The position numbers and the translations under genes were made by a program. Of a stretch of 64,000 bases of DNA, positions 12,728-22,729 are shown in pieces. The stretch covers positions 496,001 to 560,000 of the forward strand of contig JAMXBD010000365.1 of NCBI GenBank assembly GCA_024138025.1, given 5' to 3'. The stretch comes from Combretum micranthum (lineage: Eukaryota > Streptophyta > Magnoliopsida > Myrtales > Combretaceae). The notes under the pieces are model-generated. The model was not told the origin of the DNA, ran no database searches, and saw nothing but the letters and a program-made list of their open reading frames with translations. Position 1 is the stretch's first letter, and every line of letters begins with the position of its first letter.

Positions 12728-13461
12728 CAGGGTTGGGTCCAAATTAGGACCCAACTTGATTTAGCCACGCCAAGTCAATATCAAGATCCGTCTTGATGGG
12801 GCGGATTAAACCCAACTTTTAGATTCGCTATGGTCCATAGGTTCTATCTGGGTCTATTGGCCAAACCTTGGACCCAATAGATCAAAACGGGTCCACTTTT
12901 ATAAAAATAAAAAATAAAAATATTGTTTTATTATCAAAATAAAAATAAAATTAAATATAGAATAAAAAATAATAGAAAAGTTAAATAATGTTTAATATTT
13001 AGACTACTTTAAATGTGAATAGAACTTGTCAATTATTTATTCACAATATTTGATATGTCCTTAGATGTTAACAATAACATATGTGATAAATACAAAATCA
13101 AAACCATGTTTCATGCTTCATATAGAGTTCTATTACGACAACAATCACAATTTTGAATAATATGGAATTTTTTTCTTTTGTAGACTCTACTCTTTTCTAG
13201 TGTTACTTTAATCCCATATTTTTCAACTCAATACGAATGCGTTTGTCTATGAATAGTTACACATTCTTCTTAGTATTATAAGAATATGGCCTAAACGATA
13301 GTATTTTTTTAGACTTTTTTTTTATTTAAAGTTTTAAGTTTTCTATTAATAAAAGAATTTTTATTTGTTTCATTTTTTTTAATTTAGAAGTGGAGGGAAC
13401 TTCCATTGTAACCCATCTCGGACCCGATATGGGTCCACAAGCTTAGATCTAGATTCGGCAA
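12728..13461. mobile_element. Possible degenerate terminal-inverted-repeat element
   Basis: The left part (12728-12895) and right part (13405-13445) are GC-richer and carry opposed GGGTCC/GGACCC motifs around an AT-rich core, the same architecture as the hAT-like elements in this window. I could not find matching target duplications, so this rests on composition and motif arrangement only. Confidence 0.3.
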
Positions 13462-13469
13462 ATGGAGAT

Positions 13470-14286
13470 TAAAGTTGTGCATGCGAGTTTGGCTAAAAAT
13501 TTTAACTCATTTGATGTGCGATGCATGCTCACACTACATAATCCACATGTTGAAATAGGTCAGGTTGGCCTGCAAATCCACACTTAAAAAACAAAAAAAA
13601 AGAAAGAAATATAAATCGTATTGAAAAAAAAAAAAAGAAAACCCAATATGTTACTCTCTTTCTTTCCTCTTTACTTCACTTTTTAATTATTTAGTTATTG
13701 AATGTTGATTATGTAATTTTTATGAGTGTTATGTTTCAAACTTCTAACACTATGTTCATTATATTCTTAGTCCTTTTACTAATACTTTTTCTTTTGTATC
13801 AATTAGATATTTAGATGCTTCTATTTACAATAAGCGACACAATAGCAACTAATAATTTTCAAGATGTATTTTCCCTTGCCACGCCAAAGAAAGAAAAAAC
13901 TAGAATGGATTCTAATTTCTATTAGTTTGAATAAACCCTTTTTATGTCGAAATAAAAAATCTCAAAATAGAAGTCTCCAATTTTTTCATACACAATTACC
14001 ATTTAGGATTAGTATGCAGGTAATTGGCGAGATAAAAAAAATATAGTGTACATCTAAATTATTAAAATTTTAAATTTAAATTTGAATTCTTATAAATTTC
14101 TTTAATAAAAAAAATATTAGCAGGTTCGTTGGCCAACCCATTTAACCTACCAAAGCATGTAAGGCGGGTTGGGCTAAAAATTTTAGCCTACATAACAATG
14201 CGGGCCAAAGCAGGCTTACCCACATAATCTGCGGGCTAAAGCGAAGTAGGGCAAATTAGCTTGAATAATTTGTTTACACAACTCTA
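13470..14286. mobile_element. hAT-type non-autonomous element, 817 bp
   Basis: Flanked by ATGGAGAT (13462-13469) and GTGGAGAT (14287-14294), an 8-bp duplication with one mismatch. Termini are TAAAGTTGTGCA at the left and, from the right inward, TAGAGTTGTGTAAAC. Subterminal arms carry 'gggttgggctaaaaatttt' (14166-14184) and a diverged counterpart near 13488. The core is AT-rich with no transposase. The ORF at 13864-14046 is inside the core and not convincing. Confidence 0.65.
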
Positions 14287-14398
14287 GTGGAGATGTCTAC
14301 TCATTGATCTGGAATATTATGATTCCAATCTCTTTGCAAGCTTTTAACTTATTAAGAAATCTCATAAAGAGCAAGATTTAGTTAATAAATAAATAAGA

Positions 14399-14765
14399 GG
14401 GTTAATATCAAAAATAGTATCTAAGATTTTGCAAAATGTTTAATCAAGTATTTGAAGTTTCGTTTTGAACAATTTGGTATCTAAACTTTCACAAATAGTT
14501 TAATTAGGTACCTAAAGTTTTGGCTTTTACAATTTTGGTACCTGAACGAAGTTTTGGTGAATTTTTTTCATACCTAATTAAACTTGTTTCAAGTATGAGA
14601 AAAGTCTATGAAAACTTTGTTATGAATCAAAATTGTCAAAACTAAACTTTAAGTATGAAAAAAATTTACGAAAACTTTGTTCAAGTATCAAATTTTGTTT
14701 AAAATGAAACTTAGTTACCTAATCAAATATTTTATAAAAATTTAAGTACCATTTTTTATTAACCC
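14399..14765. mobile_element. MITE, 367 bp, with 8-bp target duplication
   Basis: Perfect flanking repeat AAATAAGA (14391-14398 and 14766-14773). Ends are inverted: GGGTTAATATCAAAAATAGT at the left and GGGTTAATAAAAAATGGTAC from the right. Arms repeat phrases such as 'ggtacctaaagtttt'. It has no coding capacity. The GGGTTAAT end resembles the foldback element at 27734, which has a 9-bp duplication, so a Mutator-like origin is possible. Confidence 0.72.
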
Positions 14766-14869
14766 AAATAAGATAACATATCATACATAATTAGAACTAT
14801 TTATAACTTTTTCGAGAATAAGCCCTTGGCATTTAGCATGAGTGGAAGTCGCATATATTTGAGGCAAAA

Positions 14870-16040
14870 AAAAAATCGCATATTCTACCGCGTTTAGCAT
14901 GATCTTTTTACCACCATAGGATGGTAATTAACTTTTCCACCCTTGGAGTTTGTGGGTCACTTTCTCCTTAATTTCCATAAGAGCAACATTTTTTCATCTA
15001 CACCAAAGTGTTGGAATCCCTAAGTAATTCCTTCCAACGTCGGTAGCATTGATTTGCATGGCCCTACATAAGTTAAGCTTCAAATCTTCATCCACGCTAT
15101 GATGAAGAGCATATCAGATTTCTATAAGTTGATGATCTGATTGAATGGCCTACGATAATCTATTAGCGAAAACACTATATTTTGCGATATTGTTAGCTTC
15201 ACAAAAAAAAAAAAAAAAAAAAAAAGACAAGTTTGTTATTTCTAGGTTGTTTCTTCTTCCCTTGATTCCTCTTGATTCACCATTAACATTAGCTTTCATT
15301 CACCATTCACCATTAACATTAGCTTTTATTAACATTTATGATCGGACACCAAATATCATGAGGGAAAGGTAAGGAAATGCTGGTTTCCAGCCTTAAACCT
15401 ATAGATGGAGTCAGTTTACTAATATCTTCCCATTCATGACATATTATAAAAAAATGAAACCATAACCTACTTAATTTAAATGTCATCAGATCCCAATTTG
15501 TCCATAGGTATTTCAAGGAAAAGCTAGTCAACTCTATCATAGCCTCATAGGCTTTTAGACATATCAATTTTGATTGCACAACGGCTTTTCTTAATTTCCT
15601 TTTAAGTTTAATATAGGAAAATACCCGGTGAGCTATCACCATATTATCTTGAATGGCTCTTTCAAAAATAAAAGCATTTTGAAAAGGACTAATAATATTA
15701 TTCAAGAATGGTTTCAATTGATCGGCCAAAACTTTTGTGATAACTTAAAAGAGAAGTTACAAAGAGTAGTCCACCTAACTCAACTTTTTCGGTCATTTTT
15801 GTCTTGGTGTCAAAATTAAATCAATTTCATTGAAAGAGAGAAGAAAGTCAGATATGTCCATGAATGTCCATGAAGTAAGAAACCGCATCGACAACTGAAT
15901 AGCCAACCACATTCTAGAAGGATTTAAAAAATAAGTCCGGCGAACCATCAGGACAAAGTGCTTTAGTTGCCTCCATTTGAAATACAAAGATTTGATTTCA
16001 TCAACTCGAGTAATTAGAGTTTCATTCATTTTTTTATATG
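14870..16040 (-). pseudogene. LINE (L1-type) reverse transcriptase relic
   Basis: Conceptual - strand translation gives broken non-LTR retrotransposon motifs in the expected order. First is a segment with GPDG-like residues (about 15960-15900). Then comes a 'LKPFLNNIISPFQNAFI' block matching the RT palm lead-in of plant L1 elements (15712-15660). After it is a degraded 'PSIGLRLETSISLPF' in place of the usual RQGDPLSP-type motif (about 15405-15365). C-terminal to RT is 'YLGIP' followed by 'KLQGWKS' (about 15020-14935). Stops and frameshifts occur between them, and the YADD active-site segment is not readable. An A23 run at 15203-15225 lies inside. Endonuclease and gag-like ORF1 were not found. 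Confidence 0.72.
15203..15225 (+). repeat. Poly-A tract (A23)
   Basis: Uninterrupted run of 23 A. It interrupts the LINE relic and may mark a later retroposition or simple slippage. Confidence 0.8.
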
Positions 16041-17581
16041 ATTTATCATGTAATTTTTTAAAAAGAAAAGAAAAGAAAAAGGAGCTATTTTGTCCACCTT
16101 AAGGTCAAGGGTATCACGAACACTCGGAGCAGCTTACACGGTGGTCGTCTCCTATTAAGTTTCTCTTTTAATTTTACAATTATAATAGTGTGAAACAATA
16201 ATATAATGATATAGAAAAAACATAGAAATTAAAAGATAAATGGATAAGAAGATCAAGTAGCAATATATAGAATTTTCTCCTTTTGAGTCTGTCTCTCTTC
16301 TAACTCTACATTGAGGATCCATTGTTTTTATCGGCTGCGATCCTAAATCAAAAATAATTGAGAGTATGAGTCAAGCCAATCTATGCCAAAGTCTCACTCC
16401 TGAGTCTCCCTAATATCCACTAGCTAATCACTTAACACGTAATTAAATACTCTCAACTATCTCACACAAGTTCAAAGAAATGAAAGAACAAATTGAAATT
16501 TCGTAACACTAAAGGTTTTGCCAAAGGTCCTGGAACAATAAAAATGCAAGTAAACTTTTTCATAATAGCTCAATACAATTTCTTTTTCTTCTATATTTTT
16601 TTCGTTCAAAACTCTTCTCTTTATATTCTTTAAATCAAATGGTTGGGTAGGAGAAAAATCTTGTAGTAAATATCTTCAACGTTATCTTCTTATTGTCTTT
16701 TTGAATTAAAAAATCGTAAAAATATCTCTAATAATCCTGTGATAATAGCATTTGAAATTTGCATAAAATCTATTGAAGATGTTTTTTTCCGTTGTGATAA
16801 AGATGTTGCAATTCAAATTTGAAATCCCATGAAAAAAAAAGTGGAAAATCCACTCAATAATATGTGCTTAATTTTTCCTTGATATTTTTAACAATATATC
16901 CTATAAAATCTTCTTGAACTTTATCCCATGGTCATACAGATAATTTTCATATAATTTCAATATGAAATATCAAAATAAAACTGATAATATCTTGTAATAT
17001 CTTCTAGAAAGGTATTCTCCAATAAAAAGCATAGAGATAAGTCTTCCATGAATAAGGTTATAAAGATATACCATAATTTGAGGAAGTGTAATTTATCTAT
17101 AACCACAAAATCCTTGTCTATCCTTATCTGATATTCTTTAAGTAAATTTTCAAAAAAATAGCTTGAAATCATTCTTGCAAAATTTAATGAAATAAATTGC
17201 AGAAATCATGAAGAACAAAACTATGAATATTGGTGACATGATTTAATCTTTATAAAATAATCTTTAACATATTTGATCCGACTTTTGTGGAGCACATCAA
17301 GCATATTACTCAAATATGCTCGACAAGTGGAGCTGAGCCTTCATAATCATCAAATATCCAACTTATATAGAGTTATTTGCAAATCTGGAAAAATTCGTGA
17401 CAAACCAGGTTGAAGGTTTTGGATAAACTTCTAACTATATTAAGCATTTATGTTTTCAAACACAAAACTTCTAGAGTAATTTTTGACATATACTAGTTCA
17501 ACTATGTAATAACTTCTACCGAACCTTTTTCATCATAAAACTTCTTTAAACCATCTTTAGACTTGCTCAAAACAATCTTTC
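16041..17581. other. AT-rich intergenic DNA
   Basis: No gene, RNA gene or element end recognised. The - strand ORF at 16957-17172 has no motif and biased low-complexity composition. Confidence 0.4.
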
Positions 17582-18270
17582 TCACATGTAAGCCCCTAGA
17601 TTTTATGATAATTATAAGTAAACTTAAGAACCGAAATATAACAGGAACCCTAAAGTCAACCTAGTTGTATGTTTAGTCCAATGAATCTAGATCTGGCAAT
17701 CTCGCGTGCAAAATCTAAAAATAATAAAAATGATATAATTTCAAATTATATTCCGTAATAGTATAAAAAAAGCTTAAAAAGATCATATTCGCCAAAATTT
17801 AATTCATTTTAAACCCGAACGACATCAATTTCTACAACTAGGATTTCGAAAAGTAAAATAGTGAAAATATTCCAATTATACCATTAGACTCGTAAAAATA
17901 TAAGGATTTCAAAAATATCATTTTAGAATTTAAAAAAAAAAATCAGTTATAGCCTGTTTATGCGTATTTTCTTTGCTACCAGTATTTTAATTGTCAGTCT
18001 ACTATTTATAGTACTATTTCACTATCTCTATTTTTTCTTACAACCTATTCTTACACTCTACCATACCTATTTCTTAATTTACATTTCTCATAAAACTTTA
18101 TTCACATCACACCTTACACATTATTACTTTTTATTAAAAAAATACAAAGCAATTAAAAATCAACTCTCTCCCTCTCTCCCTCTCAAAACTGGCACATACA
18201 TACCCACACACATTCCTATTTTTTTCTTTTTCGTTTTATTTAATTACATCTAATTTATACTCTAAAACTC

Positions 18271-18278
18271 TATAAATA
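18271..18278 (+). promoter_or_regulatory. TATA box of LTR-like copy C
   Basis: TATAAATA followed by 'ctccttccctccttcat', conserved with the - strand promoter of copy B at 4534-4527. Confidence 0.5.
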
Positions 18279-19572
18279 CTCCTTCCCTCCTTCATACTTT
18301 ATACATACTTCTCAAACCATAACAAAACTCTTGTAAATTCTCTCTAAATTTCTCTTTCAAACTCTCTCTTCTCTCCACAAAATCACTACCAATATATAAT
18401 TACAACCATCTCTTTTCTTCTTCAACAAAATACATTACCTTAGGTAAAACCTCTATATTTATTCTTCATGCATGTAACTTAACATGACCATAGTGTATGT
18501 TTTTTAAACCTATAAGATTATGAAAGCAACAATATGTTATGTTATTATTGTTATTATGTTGTTTTCTTGCTATATTGATACTATTGTTATTATTGATTTA
18601 ATCTAACTTTGTATATAATATATTTATAAATATATATTCTTAGAGTATAAAAGCTCATTAAATAACTCTTTATTTGTGCTCTTATAATTTATTTATTCCT
18701 TGCAACTTATTTATTTCATATAATTTTATTAAGACTAATTTTTATATTCTTAGATTTGTCCTTATCAAGTCAAAACAAATTATTTTTCATTTCTTTTCTT
18801 TCTATTCTTTTAATAGACTTGTCCATAATCTAAGTTTAGGGAGCCTTGATACCAATCTAAAACTCCCATAATTTTCTTGTTTATTTTCTTGCTTCTCTTT
18901 TTGTGACCAGTCTATCTCTAGTCCGAAAGCCTTGATAAAAGTTAAGACTTCCAATACTTAACTTTATTTACATGTTCTTTTGCTTTTTAATTTTCTACAT
19001 CTCTTATTTTCATATAAATTATTATTCTCTTATTAATATAGTCATATAGTCATATACTCATGATCATGCACAATCACATGTTGTTGTTTAAATAAAAGGA
19101 GTTATTTTCTTTTACTAAAAATTTAAACTAAAATTTTACAAAAATAATTTTTAGCACTTAAGAAAAGTTTTCAGGTAAAACTTAGGATTATAATTCAATA
19201 ATACCCTTTTCAAAAATTTAAATAAGTTCATCATAGATTTTTAAGAGCTAATGTTATGTAAAGTTTTTTTCTTCCCAAACATAGTTATAAAGATCTTTTA
19301 TTCTCTTTTTCAAATAAACTTATTATTAAATCTTAATATTGAAAATAATTTGCTATAAAGTTTTCCTTTAAAACTTATTTAAAAGAGCTCATACCCATAC
19401 CCTAACAGATGTTAAGAATTAAACAATTTTCTAAGTAAATTAAAAATTAACTCACTAGTTAAGAAAAACACTTAGAAAAGTAATATCTAAGTAACAAGTT
19501 CTCAAAAATATAAAAGCTTATTTTTATAATCTATGAAGTAGGAATAATAGTTAAGATATAAAAGTATTCATA

Positions 19573-20992
19573 TAGTGATGCAATCGGGGCGGGTCATTAT
19601 AGGTTACCCGGCCCACACGAATAGTTAAAAATCCTATAGGATCGCAGGTAGGTTTGGAAAATTACATGTCGACCTTATAGGGTTTGGATCGAGTTCGGGT
19701 CATTAAAAAAACTCAATGGGTAACCCAAACCCATTATATTATAAACAATTTAAAAAATTAAGTTTGGAATTTTAAAAAACAAAACCTGACTAATTTTTGT
19801 CTTAGATGGTAGTTATTAATTTTAACTTTATTTTGTCTTTTTTTCTAATTTTTAATTTTATCTCTTAAAAAATTATTTTTACAATATTATTAATTTTTTT
19901 TGTTTTAACAAATAAATAGCCAGTTCAATGAGTCTGTGAATTGGTGAGTGTGTTGTAACTAGCCTAACTCGGTTTAGATCATACTAAAGTCTAGTTGTTG
20001 GCCTACCACCCAATATTTTGTTAAAAGATGCGATTGAATTTAACTAAGAGTTGAAAAGGGGAAAAAAAAAAAAGACATGAAGCGGGTCGCAGGTGAGACA
20101 GGTCAGAGTCAAAACCCTATAGGGGTGGGTTTGGGTATTGAATAAAAAACTAGGGGTGTGCAAAAAAACCAATGAAACCAAAAAACCGAACTGAAACCAT
20201 AAAACCAATCCGAAAAATATGGTTAACAAGTCCGTTCGTTTCGATTTAGGATTACGGTTTTTATTTTTTCTGTTTTTCGGTTTTGCTTTCAGTTTGTAAC
20301 CATAAAAAACCGATGGTTAACAGTTAACGGTTTCAATATTTATAAATATTATTATATAATTTATATATACATATAATTATTTTTTTAAACATATATATGC
20401 ATATGTGGTTTACATATACATATAATTTACCTATGTTAATATTCCTTGGATTTCGATTAAAATACTATTATCCTATGTTTGATGAGTTAATGTGGTAATT
20501 GATTTGGTTTGATTCTATTGATAATGATACATCCAAAGGTTTGTTTTTCCCCTTTTTCTTAAGTGATTTTCTTTTTTTTTTTTTAAAGCTCTTGTAATAT
20601 ATATAATAATTTAGAGAAAAACTCTATGATAAAGGCTAAAAAATAAGGTTTGTTGAAATTATCAATTTGATATGTTGAAACCATTACATTAAATGGTTAA
20701 AAAACCGAAAATCAAATAAATTAACCAAATAAAATGGTTAACCGTTGATGCAGTTAACCGTTTAATGGACCGTTTAAGGATCGAAATATTAAAAAATCGA
20801 TATTACGGTTATTCAAAAAATAGATCATGGATCGATTAATTGATCGTGAACACCACTGCAAAAAATCCTATAAGGTTGCGGGTCGGGTTGGGAGACCCTA
20901 TTAGGAAGTGAGTTGGATTCGGGTCTTATGTGACCCGTCCCAGGATTTGGGTCTTATGTGATCCGTCCCAAACCGCCCCGATTACATCCCTA
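19573..20992. mobile_element. hAT-type element, 1420 bp, nested in LTR-like copy C
   Basis: Perfect 8-bp target duplication TATTCATA (19565-19572 and 20993-21000). Inverted termini: TAGTGATGCAATCGGGGCGG at the left and TAGGGATGTAATCGGGGCGG read from the right. Subterminal arms are rich in GGGTC/GACCC motifs, as in the other hAT-like elements here. It has no transposase. It contains a second insert (20151-20858). Confidence 0.85.
20151..20858. mobile_element. Second hAT-like element nested inside the first
   Basis: Left end CTAGGGGTGTGCA followed by repeated 'aaaccgaac/aaaccaat' motifs; the right end, read inward, gives CAGTGGTGTTCA followed by 'atcgatccatgatc'. Arms carry opposed AACCG/CGGTT motifs around an AT-rich core with a TA-rich 20340-20420. 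A flanking duplication is only approximate (A-rich on both sides). It interrupts the GGGTC-rich arm of the outer element, which supports a later insertion. Confidence 0.6.
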
Positions 20993-22693
20993 TATTCATA
21001 TAAAATAAACTAAAAATTTTAGTTTTTATTTCAACAAATTTACAAAAGAGAACTTGTAGACTCCAATCTTTCTAAAAAATATTGTTTTATGAAAAATCAT
21101 AGTTTGGACAATAACAATTAAATCATGCAAGTAATGTGAGTTATATGTGTACAAAAAGGATTTTTTTCAACTATATAAATATCTATGTATTTGCTATGAG
21201 ATTTTTGGTCAATGAAAAGCTTAGAGAAATATATTTTTAAGGTTGAGAATTTTCGCAACAATTATGTACCATACCATTTTAAAACCTAAATAGCTTTTTA
21301 TGATAAAAATAACCTTAGAAATAGATAGATCTTTTCGAATGGGTAGAAAATGATATATAACATGCGAAATTCCAAGTTAAAATGAGCAAGATGTGATCAT
21401 TCTAAGTTAGAATTTCTTGTCATACAAATTTGACGAAAATGATAAAACAGAATCAGATAGTTTAAGTAGATCTTAAATGAAATACTCATTTTGGGCATTT
21501 CTTTTGTTTAGGTAGCGAGGTCCAAGACCTTCTATTTCCCAAAGATTACTTCTATTGATAGGGATCACCATGGCTAAATGAGTTTTCTTTTAAGTTTTAT
21601 GTATTCACGCATGTGCTTGTAAAAAGAGCACTAGATGTTCGGAAAAGATAAAAATTGATATGCATGAGATTTATCATGAGAGCTATGTGTGTGATTCGTT
21701 ATATGTGATCAATAAACGATAAGTATATCAAAGCTCAATTGGTTCATTAATATAAATTGTCTCTATATATATTGCTAAGTTTGCAAATATTAATTTATCG
21801 CTTTAAATGAATTAATGTTGGATCGGAAATCCTTTAAAATTAAATTGCTCATGCATATCACTTAGAATATCATCTTCTCATTTTTTCTACTACTCTTCAG
21901 CGTGAGATCAAAAGGTAAGCTGTCTAGCTACATCTTGAGGAATTAGGATGTTTGAGGAATATGATCTCATAGTGTAGCCGAGCCAAATTGATGCTTTGGG
22001 TAAGAAAAGCCCAGAAACTAGTGGTACGGTTGATTGGAACCCCAAGACATGCACAAATTTCAAGGAGGTCAATTATGAACTTATTCAATGCATTCCCTAA
22101 CCCACAAATGGAGGTGTAAATCCATTCTACATATGAAACCGGATAGTCGTATGTATTGCTTGATCATGTGGTTGTTTGCATTTCACATGCTTGTTTAATG
22201 GGCTTGTTTGAATGTTAATTATGAGTACTTTTGGGTAAGATTATCTCATTAAGCTAGTTATGCTTACTTCCCAATAGATTTCTGATGTTGCAGGATCTTT
22301 GTTTTTGCACCTGAGACCACCCTGACCGTCCGGTTAGAACCTAGGCTTTTAGGAAGCTTTTGGAGGAATTCTATTTGAAGACTTAGATTAAATTTTATTT
22401 AAAATCTTCTAGTTTTAGCTATTTGTCTTAGTAAGACTATGTTATTATAGAGATTTATCAGGAGAATATCTCGTAGAAGTTGTAAGACCTAATATTATAA
22501 TGAATCATAATAATATTACTTTGAATGTTTTGCTGCCATTATCTTAAAATGCATAACTCACCGGTCTCCCTTTGTTGTGAACGTACACCTTATGCCAATA
22601 TGAAAGCTTCCGAATGACTAAAATAGTCACTCTCAAGTTTTAATATTGTGTCTGGTGGGTTGTCATGTTTAGGGTATCCATTGGAGCGTGACA

Positions 22694-22729
22694 TCGCATC
22701 TAATAAATGTGTTTAATAAAATGGGATCT
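22694..22729. other. 36-bp spacer between two LTR-like copies
   Basis: This separates copy C and copy D. It begins with the right target duplication of C (TCGCA) and ends with the left duplication of D (GATCT). There is no primer-binding-site or coding sequence, so the two copies are separate insertions rather than the two LTRs of one element. Confidence 0.6.

Larger units (their letters stand above)
17587..22693 (+). mobile_element. Giant solo-LTR-like element (copy C), interrupted by a hAT insertion
   Basis: Starts TGTAAGCCCC and ends ...GGAGCGTGACA. Flanks are TCACA (17582-17586) and TCGCA (22694-22698), a 5-bp duplication with one mismatch. Total length is 5107 bp. Removing the 1420-bp hAT insert and its duplicated 8 bp gives about 3.68 kb, close to copies B (4.2 kb) and D (3.4 kb). 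It carries a TATAAATA at 18271, a C/T-rich leader (18280-18420) and no gag or pol. The ORF at 17960-18253 corresponds to the ORF at 4647-4829 in inverted copy B and is rich in F, L and Y. This reflects the T-rich promoter region rather than a protein. Confidence 0.72.

Noticed and set aside
12728..13461. Complete hAT element between GGGTCC-rich patches
   Set aside because: No matching target duplication or clean terminal inverted repeat could be defined, so it is kept only as a low-confidence candidate.
17960..18253. 97-codon ORF rich in F, L and Y
   Set aside because: It sits in the T-rich promoter region of the LTR-like element and its counterpart in copy B is not conserved as a protein.
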